The translations under genes were made by a program, and so were the position numbers. The notes under the pieces are model-generated. The model made no database searches. It was given only the letters and a program-made list of their open reading frames with translations, and was not told the origin of the DNA. From positions 1 to 36,273 of the forward strand of contig JBDHAD010000029.1 in assembly GCA_039588215.1 (NCBI GenBank): DNA of 36,273 nt, in the 5' to 3' direction. Source of the stretch: JBDHAC01 sp039588215. Lineage in GTDB: Bacteria > Gemmatimonadota > Gemmatimonadetes > Palauibacterales > Palauibacteraceae. Shown here piece by piece: positions 7,663 to 15,858 of the stretch. The stretch's first letter is position 1; each line of letters opens with the position of its first letter.

Positions 7663-8786
7663 GCGACCTCCATGAGCCGCAGGGCGATCCGTAGCCCCTG
7701 CTCGACCGCGGCGCGATCCTCGTCGGTCGACGCCGACCCCATCCGCTCGAGCCCGAGGCGTGCCACGTGACCGGCGATCGTGTTCTCGCTCGCCAGTTCC
7801 TCCAACCGCGCGGAATCGAAGAAGCGTGTTTGGTCCGCGACCGTCGCGCACCCGAACCGCTCGTCCAGCGTCGCTCGGACTCGGTCCGCATCGAGCGGGA
7901 AGCTCGGCTCGCCGACCAGCGTCGTTACGGGGATGATCGAGTCGGGCAGCTGATCACCGAGCGCGTCTGCGGTTGCCGCCTCGGAATCGAACGGGCTCAC
8001 GTCGAACGGCTCGGCCCGGTGCACTTCGCGCACTCCGCTAGACTGGAAATCGACGGCGGGACCCTGACCTTCGACGAGATCGATGAGGACGTACCCCTTC
8101 GGTCCCGCCTCGCTCAGGTCCACGGCCGCGAAGGAGCCGGAGTAGCATGCGGGAACCTCTTCCCCCTCGAGCACGAACTCCGCCGGGGGGCGGAAGCGGT
8201 GATAGTCGCCCAGTGCAATGTAGTCGACTCCGAGAGCCGCGAGACTCTCGATGGGTAGTCGGAGCGCGGTGCCACCTTCCCAATGCGGTGCACCGGGCAC
8301 GGCTCCGTGGATCAGGGCGATGTGGAGACCCTCTCCCTCCACTTTCTCGAAGGTCGAAAGAGGATCCGTTTCTTCGGCCGCATCATACGCGACACCGTAC
8401 ACGTGAAGCGAAGTCTCGCCTATCTGAACCGTAACCGCCTCGAAGCGGGGTCCATCGAACACGGTCGCCCCGGCTAGCGACTCCTCGTACAGAGTGGGAT
8501 TCAGGGCATGGGCGTCGTGGTTGCCGGGTACCGCGAACACCGGGACACCGTCTTCGACGAGGCGGCGTACGGTCTCGCGGACCGCGAGCGCCGTCGATTC
8601 GGTGGGTTGTGGACCGTCGAACAGGTCGCCGGCGATCAGGAGGGCGTCGACGGCATTCTCGCTCGCCAGGTCCGGGAGCCGGCGGAAGGCGTCGAGCAGC
8701 TCGCGCCGGCGCGCGTTCGCCTCACGCCGGAAGCCACCCAGCGGCGCGTCGAGGTGAACATCGGCGAGGTGCAGCAGCCGGGTCAT
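7659..8786 (-). CDS. SbcD/YhaO-like metallophosphoesterase (DNA repair exonuclease)
   Basis: This 375-residue calcineurin-like metallophosphoesterase is of the Mre11/SbcD type. The metal-binding motifs are in order: DVHLD near the N-terminus, GDLFDG, GNHDAH, then HGA and GDYHR. Family members bind two Mn ions and cut DNA with their Rad50-like partner. The C-terminal part after about residue 250 is the cap and partner-binding region. It begins 8 bp after the reductase stop and ends overlapping the SbcC-like start, so these genes look cotranscribed. YhaO is the closer model than E. coli SbcD, given the YhaN-like partner. Confidence 0.9.
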   Translation of the reverse strand: MTRLLHLADVHLDAPLGGFRREANARRRELLDAFRRLPDLASENAVDALLIAGDLFDGPQPTESTALAVRETVRRLVEDGVPVFAVPGNHDAHALNPTLYEESLAGATVFDGPRFEAVTVQIGETSLHVYGVAYDAAEETDPLSTFEKVEGEGLHIALIHGAVPGAPHWEGGTALRLPIESLAALGVDYIALGDYHRFRPPAEFVLEGEEVPACYSGSFAAVDLSEAGPKGYVLIDLVEGQGPAVDFQSSGVREVHRAEPFDVSPFDSEAATADALGDQLPDSIIPVTTLVGEPSFPLDADRVRATLDERFGCATVADQTRFFDSARLEELASENTIAGHVARLGLERMGSASTDEDRAAVEQGLRIALRLMEVA

Positions 8787-8794
8787 CGCGTAGG

Positions 8795-9802
8795 CTACTT
8801 GGTCTTGAACGCCTTGGAGCTGGTCGAGTGACCTGGATCCACCTTGGCGGTCGGATCCAGATAATGTACCGCGTTATTCACCGCGATGGCCGCCTCGCCG
8901 AACCCCGTCGAAATGAGCTCCAGCTTCCCCTCATAGGTCGCGATGTCGCCCGCGGCGTAGACGCCGGGGACATTCGTGCGCATGCGAGAGTCCACGCGGA
9001 TCGCGTTTCCCTCCAGCTCCAGATCCCACTCCGAGATCGGTCCGATATTCGGGACGAAGCCGATGAGCGCCAGGATGTCGTCTACCTCCAGCTCGCGCTC
9101 CTCTTTCGTCTTGTTGTGGAAGATGGTGACGCTCTCCGGGTGATCGGTCCCACGAATCTCCTTCACCTCGTGGTACGTCAGCAGCTCCAGCTCGCCGCGC
9201 TCATGCGCCCCTCGAACGAGCTCGACGGTGTGAGCATGGGCGCGGAACTTGTCGGAGCGGTGGATCTGCACGAGCTCGGAAGCGATCTCGCGCAGTCCCC
9301 AACTCCAATCGAATGCGGAGTCGCCTCCCCCAACCATCAGGACCCGTCGATCACGATACGTCTCCGGATCCCGTACGTGGGTCTCGATCCCCTTCTTCAA
9401 GAACTCGTCCCAACCGGGGACTGCGAGCGTGCGGCTCTTGAAGGCTCCCTTCCCGGCGGCGATCACGACCGTACGCGTCGGGCGGACGGCCACGTCGGTC
9501 CGCAACTCGAACAGGTCCCCCTGGGGATTCAGCTCCTCAACGCGCTCCTCGAGGCAAACATCGGCCTCGAAACGCATGGCCTGCGTCACGAGATCGCGGG
9601 CCAGATCCTTGGCGAGGATCGTCGGGAAACCCGCAACGTCGAAGATGTCCTTTTCCGGGTACAGCGCGGTCAGCTGTCCCCCCAACTCCGGGAGGACATC
9701 GATGATGCGGGCGGATACGCCTCGCATCCCCGCGTAGAAGAGACCGTAGAGGCCGGTCGGACCTCCACCGATGATCGTGATATCGACCGGTTCCGCTCTC
9801 AC
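8795..9802 (-). CDS. Ferredoxin/flavodoxin-NADP+ reductase, thioredoxin-reductase-like (type 2)
   Basis: This flavoprotein moves electrons between NADPH and ferredoxin or flavodoxin. The FAD-binding motif is ITIIGGGPTGLYGLFYAG at the N-terminus and the NADPH-binding motif is VLMVGGGDSAFDW. The C-terminal STGFGEAAIAVNNAVHYLDP is typical of the YumC-like type 2 FNR family. Only one Cys is visible and there is no redox CxxC, so it is not a thioredoxin reductase. GTG 9800-9802 has GGGGTGAG a few nt upstream and gives 335 residues; GTG 9827-9829 is the alternative. It could supply reducing power to the peroxidase in the same cluster, but that is speculation. Confidence 0.9.
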   Translation of the reverse strand: MRAEPVDITIIGGGPTGLYGLFYAGMRGVSARIIDVLPELGGQLTALYPEKDIFDVAGFPTILAKDLARDLVTQAMRFEADVCLEERVEELNPQGDLFELRTDVAVRPTRTVVIAAGKGAFKSRTLAVPGWDEFLKKGIETHVRDPETYRDRRVLMVGGGDSAFDWSWGLREIASELVQIHRSDKFRAHAHTVELVRGAHERGELELLTYHEVKEIRGTDHPESVTIFHNKTKEERELEVDDILALIGFVPNIGPISEWDLELEGNAIRVDSRMRTNVPGVYAAGDIATYEGKLELISTGFGEAAIAVNNAVHYLDPTAKVDPGHSTSSKAFKTK

Positions 9803-9892
9803 GCTGTGCTCACCCCTGCTCGCTCCCACACATGCCCCGAACGTGAGACAATCGCTTCGCGCGTCTGTTTACTGGGTACCGTGGCATGCTCG

Positions 9893-10438
9893 TCAGGCGT
9901 TCGTCCGCTGCCATTCCAGGCGGAGCGCGCTCGTCCCGTAGTCGATGATCGCGTACACGGAGACGACGCCGACAAGCACGACGAGGAGCGGAACATACTC
10001 CGGCCAGAAGATCAAGGCGAGCAGCGTCAAAAGCTGCAATCCGGTCGCGATCTTGCCGCCCCAGCGGGGGGTGAACGGGATGACCATGTGGATCAGCCGC
10101 CCGAGGAAATAGCAGCCGGCCGTGAAGATGTCGCGCAGGATCAGGATCAAGTATGCAGCCCAATCGAGCCCCGTCCCTGCGACGAAGGCGGAAAGCGCCA
10201 GCAACACGAACAGCTTGTCACACAAAGGATCCAACAGAAGCCCGATGTGAGACACCGTGCCGCTTGCACGCGCGATGAACCCATCCAGGACGTCCGTAGC
10301 GGCCGCAGCGGCGATGAGGGTCGCCATCACCCCCACGTCCGTAACCACCACGAACGCGACACCGAGCGGGATTCGGCTCAGCGAGAGGAGGTTCGATACG
10401 GTTAGGAAGCCAGGATCGTGTGCCGGCGGTTCGCTCAC
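9893..10438 (-). CDS. CDP-alcohol phosphatidyltransferase family protein (PgsA-like)
   Basis: This integral membrane enzyme of 181 residues joins a CDP-diacylglycerol to an alcohol such as glycerol-3-phosphate in phospholipid synthesis. The family signature is present around residues 50-75: D, then DG..AR, G, D and D spaced as in DVLDGFIARASGTVSHIGLL followed by DPLCDK. Several hydrophobic helices follow (AAYLILILRDIF, LLTLLALIFW, VPLLVVLVGVVSVYAI). The start is GTG 10436-10438. The alcohol substrate is not certain from motifs alone. It lies between ssb and the reductase on the same strand. Confidence 0.88.
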   Translation of the reverse strand: MSEPPAHDPGFLTVSNLLSLSRIPLGVAFVVVTDVGVMATLIAAAAATDVLDGFIARASGTVSHIGLLLDPLCDKLFVLLALSAFVAGTGLDWAAYLILILRDIFTAGCYFLGRLIHMVIPFTPRWGGKIATGLQLLTLLALIFWPEYVPLLVVLVGVVSVYAIIDYGTSALRLEWQRTNA

Positions 10439-10537
10439 GCTGCGTGGTATCGTTGAAGGTTCACCTGGTCTCGTCAGTCTGGCTCAGACTCTATACGAGC
10501 ATCGCTCCCGGCCTCGTTTCGAGCGGCCTGTCCGAGG

Positions 10538-10909
10538 TCAGATCGTCACGAGCGCTTCATCGACCTCGTCGGCATCGATGGGCCGCGGATCGAGCATCAC
10601 GAACTCCTCCACCACCACATCCACCGTCGGGACCGCAACCCCTTCGCGATCATACGAACCGTACTCTATGCGACCTTCGATGTACAGCTTCGCACCCTTG
10701 TTCACGTAGCGCTCGACCGTCTCGGCCTGGCGGCCCCAGAACGTGAGCCGATGCCAGTCCGTACGCTTCTGGGACTCGCCGTTCTGTTGAAAGAGGCGGT
10801 TCGTCGCGAGCGAAAGGTGCGCGACGCGAGTACCGGCTCCGGTCTCGCGCACATCGGGTCCCGCTCCGGCGTTGCCCAGCAGGATGACTCGATTGACGGT
10901 TCGGGACAT
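10538..10909 (-). CDS. ssb: Single-stranded DNA-binding protein
   Basis: This 123-residue OB-fold protein binds single-stranded DNA in replication and repair. The typical start is MSRTVNRVILLGNAG, with strands GTRVAHLSLATNRLF, RTDWHRLTFWGRQAETVERYV and the conserved GAKLYIEGRIEYGSYD. The usual C-terminal tail with a D-D-[IL]-P-F tip, which recruits other repair proteins, is missing: the protein ends DEVDEALVTI. It may be a secondary SSB paralogue. It is divergent from the MCE gene, with about 200 bp between them. Confidence 0.93.
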   Translation of the reverse strand: MSRTVNRVILLGNAGAGPDVRETGAGTRVAHLSLATNRLFQQNGESQKRTDWHRLTFWGRQAETVERYVNKGAKLYIEGRIEYGSYDREGVAVPTVDVVVEEFVMLDPRPIDADEVDEALVTI

Positions 10910-11117
10910 AGCGCCTCTCCTCTCAGGGTCTCGTCACGTGTCGTGGGTACCCTCGTGGTGGGTCTTCGTGGGTGCAGTCCGTGAGACTACGCTCCCCGTC
11001 ACGACCACGCTGCGCGACGCCGGTACCGAGCTCCAGACCGTATGTGCCAGTTCGGCTGGTGGCACAGGATTCCTTGACGGCTCGCGGTGGGCGGGCGAAG
11101 GGCAGAGATTCCGCACC
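10910..11117. promoter_or_regulatory. Divergent intergenic region, ssb and MCE gene
   Basis: About 208 bp separate two divergently transcribed genes and should hold promoters for both. I could not fix clear -35/-10 boxes in this GC-rich sequence. The MCE reading frame stays open back to 10872, but that part lacks protein character and overlaps ssb, so I treat it as non-coding. Confidence 0.35.
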
Positions 11118-12083
11118 ATGGCTAGGTCCGGACCGAGACGCTCTCGTAGACATGCGGGAATCGGCTTCATGTGGATCGCGGCGGTCGCGACGGTTTCGCT
11201 CGCCGTGTTCTTTCTGGACGACGTGTTGCGGGCCACGCAGGAGGGGCCGCGCATCACCATAGCAGCCGCATCGGCCCCGGGTCTGGAGCCCGGGTCAACC
11301 GTGTGGGTGGCGGGGCAGCCCGTGGGGAGGGTGCTCGACGTCCTGTTCCGACCCCCGGCTGCGGCGAGCCACGACAACGTCATCATACGCGGTGTACTCC
11401 AGCGCACGGTCGGGGACGTGATCCGCGCCGATGCCTCCGTCTCGATCCGTCCGTCGGACCTTCTGGCGCCGGTGGTCGTGAGCATCCGGCCCGGGACCCC
11501 GAGTCTCCCTCCCTTCGATTTCAGCGATACGCTGCGCGTGGTCTCGGAAGCCCTGGATCAGGAGTACGTACTCGAGCTGCTCGACTCGCTGCGCGCGGCG
11601 GGAACCCAGCTCTCGGACCGAGCAGGCCGTCTGGACCGCATGCTGGACGGTTCCTCGGGGACCCTGTCGGCGCTCGTTGCGGACGAGTCGCTTCGCGCGG
11701 CTCTGCGGCGTGACCTGGCCCGGCTTAGGGATCTGCTTGCGCGTGACCTCGAGGCTGGTACGCTGGGGCGACTCCTGACCGACTCGCTGATGCCGGCGCG
11801 GATGGACAGCGTCCGCGCCCGCCTGGCGACCTTTTCGGAGGCGGCCGGCGAGGGCGAGGAAGAGCGAACACGCTTGGAGACGCTGGCTCGCAATCTCGAC
11901 GGACTCATGACCCGCATCGCGGGCTTGGAGGCAAGGCTGGATGCCGGCGAGGGCACAGCGGGGCGTGCCCTTCGGGACCGGGAGATTCAGGATCAGATGG
12001 CGTTGCTGCGCGCCCGATTGGATAGCGTCGTGGCCGAGCTGTCCGCGCGGCCCGACCGCTGGCTCCGCTTCCGTATCTTCTAG
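11118..12083 (+). CDS. MCE (MlaD-like) domain protein
   Basis: The product is a 321-residue protein with one N-terminal membrane anchor (IGFMWIAAVATVSLAVFFL). It then has one MCE/MlaD domain of about 90 residues: ITIAAASAPGLEPGSTVWVAG, QPVGRVLDV and the strand-rich stretch to VVVSIRPG. The remaining part, from about residue 140, is a long helical, Leu/Arg/Asp-rich region of the kind that forms tunnels or coiled coils in MCE systems. Such proteins usually take part in lipid transport between membranes with an MlaE/MlaF ABC transporter, but no transporter gene is next to it. ATG 11118 was chosen because it directly precedes the basic residues and the membrane helix. Confidence 0.78.
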   Translation: MARSGPRRSRRHAGIGFMWIAAVATVSLAVFFLDDVLRATQEGPRITIAAASAPGLEPGSTVWVAGQPVGRVLDVLFRPPAAASHDNVIIRGVLQRTVGDVIRADASVSIRPSDLLAPVVVSIRPGTPSLPPFDFSDTLRVVSEALDQEYVLELLDSLRAAGTQLSDRAGRLDRMLDGSSGTLSALVADESLRAALRRDLARLRDLLARDLEAGTLGRLLTDSLMPARMDSVRARLATFSEAAGEGEEERTRLETLARNLDGLMTRIAGLEARLDAGEGTAGRALRDREIQDQMALLRARLDSVVAELSARPDRWLRFRIF

Positions 12084-12101
12084 CGCCCCGGGAGGGTCGG
12101 G

Positions 12102-12458
12102 TCACCTACGAGCTTTCGGCAAGCCTCCCTGGATCACGAACTGGATGCTCTCGGTCTTCCGCCCCCGGCGCTGCTTCATTCCCACGACGACGTGATCGAC
12201 GATGGCGTCGCGATCGTCCAGCGAGATCTGGACGTCGACCGACCCGTCCATCGACGAGATCCGCGTTCGGATCGACTTGCCGGGCGAAGCCAGTGCCTGG
12301 CGGGTCGGATTCCGAAACAAGGTCAGGCTCGATCGCCGCCGTCCATCGGGCAGGTCTCTCGAGATCTTGACCTGTCGCAGCCAGTCCGGTTGGTACCCGA
12401 TCTTCCACAGGTTTCCGCGTTGATCAACCCCTCTACCCTCTTGATTGTGGCGCGCCAT
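12102..12458 (-). CDS. Hypothetical protein
   Basis: This 118-residue basic protein has no membrane segment. The middle and end look like a real beta-rich fold: NLWKIGYQPDWLRQVKISRD, SSLTLFRNP, SMDGSVDVQISLDDRDAIVD and ESIQFVIQG. It is convergent with the MCE gene (18 bp apart) and divergent from rho. I do not recognise the family. The pattern of alternating charged and hydrophobic strands supports coding, but function is unknown. Confidence 0.65.
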   Translation of the reverse strand: MARHNQEGRGVDQRGNLWKIGYQPDWLRQVKISRDLPDGRRRSSLTLFRNPTRQALASPGKSIRTRISSMDGSVDVQISLDDRDAIVDHVVVGMKQRRGRKTESIQFVIQGGLPKARR

Positions 12459-12718
12459 GCACCCTCCCGTCCGGTCGCTCTTCGCTTGACCACTCTCGTT
12501 CGAGCCGTTATCCTCGTGGTGTCCAGCCCATCCCCCGGCACCTCAGTCCGTTCGAAACACGACCCCGAGCAATCGAAAAACAGACCCCGAGCAATCGAGA
12601 CCACGACCCCAGAACCGCGACTGCCGTAACCGATTCTATTCGCTGACAGGAGTTCCAGCACCCGACGCGGGCGCGCGCGCGGGTGTGGTCTTTCACCCAA
12701 CATTCACGGAGAAGACAG
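12459..12718 (+). promoter_or_regulatory. rho leader with a C-rich direct repeat
   Basis: The 260-bp region upstream of rho has no gene. It contains a perfect 16-bp direct repeat, GACCCCGAGCAATCGA, at 12561-12576 and 12583-12598. A partial third copy (GACCCC) lies near 12608. The stretch from about 12555 to 12625 is rich in C and A and poor in T on the coding strand, like rut sites bound by Rho. In E. coli, rho expression is autoregulated by Rho acting in its leader. Autoregulation here is inference. Confidence 0.45.
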
Positions 12719-13972
12719 GTGGACATCGCCGAATTGAAATCAAAGTCCATCGGCGAGCTTCACGAGATGGCCGACGAGCTCAACATCCACAACTACTCGG
12801 GCCTCCGTAAGCAGGATCTGATCTTCCGAATCGAGCAGAACCTGCTCGACTCGGAGATCGTGCTTCGGGGAGAGGGGGTTCTCGAGATCCTGCCGGAGGG
12901 CTACGGGTTCCTTCGCAGTCAGGACTGGAACTACCTCTACGGACCAGACGACATCTACGTCTCGCCGTCTCAGATCAAGCGGTTCGACATGCGGACCGGC
13001 GATACGATCCTCGGACAGGTGCGCCCCCCGAAGGAGGGCGAGAGGTACCTGGCCCTACTCAAGGTGGAGGTGGTCAACGGGGAGGATCCGGAAAAGGCGA
13101 AGCACAGGATCGCGTTCGACAACCTGCGACCGCGGTATCCCGAGGAGCGCCTGCAACTGGAGAGCAGCGATGGAGACGTGTCGATGCGCATCCTTGACCT
13201 GATCGCTCCGATCGGGATGGGGCAGCGCAGCCTGATCGTCTCTCCCCCCAAGGCGGGTAAGACCATCCTCCTCCAGAAGGTCGCCAACTCGATCCTCGAG
13301 AATCACCCTGATGTGAAGGTGATCGTGCTGCTCATCGACGAGCGGCCCGAGGAGGTCACCGACATGGAGGAGAACGTCGCGGCCGAGATCATCTCCTCGA
13401 CGTTCGACGAGCCCGCCGACCGGCACACGCAGGTCGCCGAGATGGTGCTCGAGAAAGCGAAGCGACTGGTCGAGTATCAGCAGGACGTGGTGATCCTGCT
13501 CGACTCGATCACACGTCTGGCGCGCGCCTACAACACGACCGTGCCCCACTCGGGGAAGATCCTCTCGGGGGGTGTGGACGCGAACGCGCTCCACAAGCCG
13601 AAACGGTTCTTCGGAGCGGCCCGCAACATCGAGGAGGGCGGCAGCCTGACGATCTGCGCCACGGCGCTGGTCGAGACGGGCAGCCGCATGGACGAGGTGA
13701 TCTTCGAGGAGTTCAAGGGCACCGGCAACAGCGAAGTGATCCTCGACCGGCAGATCGCCGACAAGCGGATCTATCCGGCGCTCGACCTCAACCGCTCCAG
13801 CACCCGGAAGGAAGAGCTGCTCTTGAACGACATCGAGCTCAACCGGATGTACCTGCTGCGGAATTTCCTCTCCGACATGCCACCCTCGGAGTCGGTCCAG
13901 TTCCTTATCGAGCGCCTCAAGCGCACCGAGACGAACCAGGAGTTCCTGGATTCGATGGCCGCGGGCGAGTGA
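12719..13972 (+). CDS. rho: Transcription termination factor Rho
   Basis: This is the hexameric RNA-dependent ATPase that ends transcription. Its 417 residues match the usual length. It has the N-terminal helix bundle (DIAELKSKSIGELHEMADEL, SGLRKQDLIFRIEQ), the RNA-binding cold-shock-like domain (GVLEILPEGYGFLRS, DDIYVSPSQIKRF), Walker A SPPKAGKT near residue 178 and Walker B VVILLDSITRLARAYN near residue 258. The R-loop region with RKEELLL and the end PPSESVQFLIERLKRT are also typical. GTG 12719 follows GGAGAAG and gives a family-typical start. The frame extends to 12683, but those 12 residues are not conserved in character. Confidence 0.97.
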   Translation: MDIAELKSKSIGELHEMADELNIHNYSGLRKQDLIFRIEQNLLDSEIVLRGEGVLEILPEGYGFLRSQDWNYLYGPDDIYVSPSQIKRFDMRTGDTILGQVRPPKEGERYLALLKVEVVNGEDPEKAKHRIAFDNLRPRYPEERLQLESSDGDVSMRILDLIAPIGMGQRSLIVSPPKAGKTILLQKVANSILENHPDVKVIVLLIDERPEEVTDMEENVAAEIISSTFDEPADRHTQVAEMVLEKAKRLVEYQQDVVILLDSITRLARAYNTTVPHSGKILSGGVDANALHKPKRFFGAARNIEEGGSLTICATALVETGSRMDEVIFEEFKGTGNSEVILDRQIADKRIYPALDLNRSSTRKEELLLNDIELNRMYLLRNFLSDMPPSESVQFLIERLKRTETNQEFLDSMAAGE

Positions 13973-14019
13973 GGTCGGTCGATCCGACAAGAGTTCACCA
14001 TGCCGGAAGGACCTATTAG

Positions 14020-14436
14020 ATGGCGGAGTTGAAGACCCAGCCCAACGACGGAAGCGTCGAGGCGTTCCTCGAGAGCGTCGAGAACCAGCGGCGACGTGAA
14101 GACGCCTTCACGGTGCTGGGTCTCATGAAGCGCGTCACCGGCGAGGAGCCCGTGATGTGGGGCCCGTCGATCATCGGGTTCGGGACCTACCACTACAAGT
14201 ACGAGAGCGGGCGAGAGGGCGACTGGTTCGTAGCCGGGTTTTCGCCCCGCAAGCAGAGCCTGACGCTCTACATTATGTCCGGCTTCTCGAAGCACGACGA
14301 GCTCATGGGGAAGCTAGGGAAGTACAAGACCGGCAAATCGTGCCTGTACATCAACAGGTTGGACGACGTTGACATGAAGGTGCTGGAGGAGCTGGTCCGA
14401 AGCTCGGTCGAGCACGTCTCGAACACGGCCACGTGA
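14020..14436 (+). CDS. DUF1801 domain protein
   Basis: The 138-residue protein is a close match to the DUF1801 (YdhG-like) fold. Recognisable are the start MAELKTQPNDGSVEAFLESV, the core VTGEEPVMWGPSIIGFGTYH, the segment GREGDWFVAGFSPRKQSLTL and the end GKSCLYINRLDDVDMKVLEE. It is a small soluble protein; the biochemical role of the family is not established. It lies 47 bp after rho with GGAAGGA about 10 nt upstream of the ATG, and is probably on the same transcript. Confidence 0.9.
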   Translation: MAELKTQPNDGSVEAFLESVENQRRREDAFTVLGLMKRVTGEEPVMWGPSIIGFGTYHYKYESGREGDWFVAGFSPRKQSLTLYIMSGFSKHDELMGKLGKYKTGKSCLYINRLDDVDMKVLEELVRSSVEHVSNTAT

Positions 14437-14460
14437 TCCGGCTTGCGCTTCTGAGATTCG

Positions 14461-14871
14461 ATGGCTGACGTGAGCGACGCGTACGCCCGGGCGCTCGAGA
14501 ACCACGGTCTCGACGACGTGCAGCCGCTCTACCGCGCTCTTCTTCGGAAGCTCAAGTCGCTCGACGCTGCCGCGTACGAGGAAGCTGTTGCCCGTTATAG
14601 GGAAGACGTGGAGGCGGCCGAGACTACCTCCGACGTTGACCCGCTCGAGGTGTGGCTCGCATACGGGTGTTGGCTCGCCGAGAAGATCGAGACCGGTTCT
14701 TTGATGACGATCGCAGACAACGGCAGGGCCGAGGCGGCCACCGAAACGCCACAGCCGGGCCCCATGCTCATCCACCTTCCCGAAGCGATGAACCGCCGTG
14801 GGTTCGTGCTCGCAATGCCGTCGAACGCCACTCCCGCGCAACGAGAGACCGCCGCATTGCTCTGCGAATAG
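14461..14871 (+). CDS. Hypothetical protein
   Basis: This 136-residue acidic, mostly helical soluble protein lies 24 bp after the DUF1801 gene. The first half is helical (LDDVQPLYRALLRKLKSLDA, YEEAVARYREDVEA). The second half has DPLEVWLAYGCWLAEKIETG and PGPMLIHLPEAMNRRGFVLA and ends ATPAQRETAALLCE. I do not recognise the family. The consistent hydrophobic pattern and close spacing to its neighbour make it a likely real gene. Confidence 0.7.
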   Translation: MADVSDAYARALENHGLDDVQPLYRALLRKLKSLDAAAYEEAVARYREDVEAAETTSDVDPLEVWLAYGCWLAEKIETGSLMTIADNGRAEAATETPQPGPMLIHLPEAMNRRGFVLAMPSNATPAQRETAALLCE

Positions 14872-14893
14872 GCGCTTCTACAGCGCGCTGATC

Positions 14894-14924
14894 CACGGCG
14901 GCAACTCCGGACCATGCCGCCGTG
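14894..14924 (+). terminator. Strong hairpin after the rho-DUF1801 gene group
   Basis: A perfect 9-bp stem (CACGGCGGC at 14894-14902, GCCGCCGTG at 14916-14924) closes a 13-nt loop between the hypothetical gene and the methyltransferase gene. No T-run follows, so it is not a classic intrinsic terminator. It could still block 3' exonucleases or pause polymerase. Confidence 0.35.
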
Positions 14925-14961
14925 TGATGGAACGTCGCCATCGGATATGCTCTAGCGACTC

Positions 14962-15735
14962 ATGCGCGATATAGATTTCGGAAGACACAGCGAGGACTAC
15001 GCGGCCTATCGGCCGGGGCTGCCCGCGTCTTTCTATCAGCGAATCGACGCTATCATTCGTATTCGAGATTCTCGGTCGCTCGACCTTGCCACCGGCCCAG
15101 GGACGATCGCATTGGAACTTGGTGCGCTTGGTGGCTTCGTCGTGGGCATCGATTCATCCGCGGAACAAATAGCGACGGCAAAACGCGTTTCGAAGGAACG
15201 GAACCTGGACGACAACGTGCACTTCAGGATTGCCAGCGCGGAGAATACCGGCCTGGATGCGAACTCGTTTGACCTGGCGACTGCCGGCCAGTGTTGGCAT
15301 TGGTTCGATAGTGCCGCGGCGATGGTGGAAATGCAGCGTGTTCTTCGCCCGGGTGGTGCTCTGGCTATCGCTTACTATTCCTACTTGGCAGAACATACCC
15401 CAGTGGCACGCGAAACCGAGGAACTGATCTTGGAGTTCAATCCGTCATGGACCATGGCTGGATGGACAGGAGTATTTCCCGAGCTAATTGACGAAGTGGT
15501 CCACGGCGGCTTTAGACTGGTCGAGGAGTTTTGCTACCACCATGATGAAGAGTTCTCGCATGCTCGTTGGCGCGGTAGAATGCGGACCTGCAACGGGGTG
15601 GGCTCTGGCGGCCTTTCTCCATCTGAGGTGCTGCGCTTCGATGATGCGTTGAGTCGCCTGCTGAGTAGAAGATACCCGGATCCCATGGTCGTCGAGCATC
15701 GCGTGTGGTGCGTAGTTGCAGAGAAGCCATCGTGA
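14962..15735 (+). CDS. Class I SAM-dependent methyltransferase
   Basis: This is a 257-residue small-molecule methyltransferase of the Methyltransf_11 type. SAM-binding motif I is SLDLATGPGTIALELG. The acidic residue closing the second strand is in VVGIDSSAEQI, and motif IV-V is FDLATAGQCWHWFDSAAAMV followed by RVLRPGGALAIAYY. These resemble UbiE-like and Tam-like enzymes, but the substrate cannot be told. The DNA is less GC-rich, with more A/T third positions, than the rho region just upstream. That suggests a different origin and marks the beginning of the accessory part of the window. Confidence 0.88.
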   Translation: MRDIDFGRHSEDYAAYRPGLPASFYQRIDAIIRIRDSRSLDLATGPGTIALELGALGGFVVGIDSSAEQIATAKRVSKERNLDDNVHFRIASAENTGLDANSFDLATAGQCWHWFDSAAAMVEMQRVLRPGGALAIAYYSYLAEHTPVARETEELILEFNPSWTMAGWTGVFPELIDEVVHGGFRLVEEFCYHHDEEFSHARWRGRMRTCNGVGSGGLSPSEVLRFDDALSRLLSRRYPDPMVVEHRVWCVVAEKPS

Positions 15736-15858
15736 GTCATGTGCGAGCCGTACTTGTGACTCAAGCACAGCGGGAAGCGACCTGTTTCGGGTGGCCGCCG
15801 ACGCTCGGTGGTCAGCTACCTCCGTTAGGCCGCCGTTGAAGATCCTTGGGAGTTCGTC
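15736..15858. other. Intergenic spacer with a 7-bp inverted repeat
   Basis: This 123-bp spacer carries TGAGTCA, overlapping the methyltransferase stop, and its complement TGACTCA about 17 nt later, which can form a stem-loop. A GTTAGGC heptamer matching the integron attC core consensus lies near 15824. I found no matching inverse core in the spacer. No gene was seen. Confidence 0.25.

Noticed and set aside
7663..7851. Extended N-terminus of the SbcC-like ATPase
   Set aside because: These codons lie in the SbcD-like gene in another frame and encode Arg/Gly-rich sequence. The GTGA overlap gives the proper start.
10872..11117. N-terminal extension of the MCE protein
   Set aside because: It overlaps ssb on the other strand and carries no signal or domain features. 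The membrane helix begins shortly after ATG 11118.
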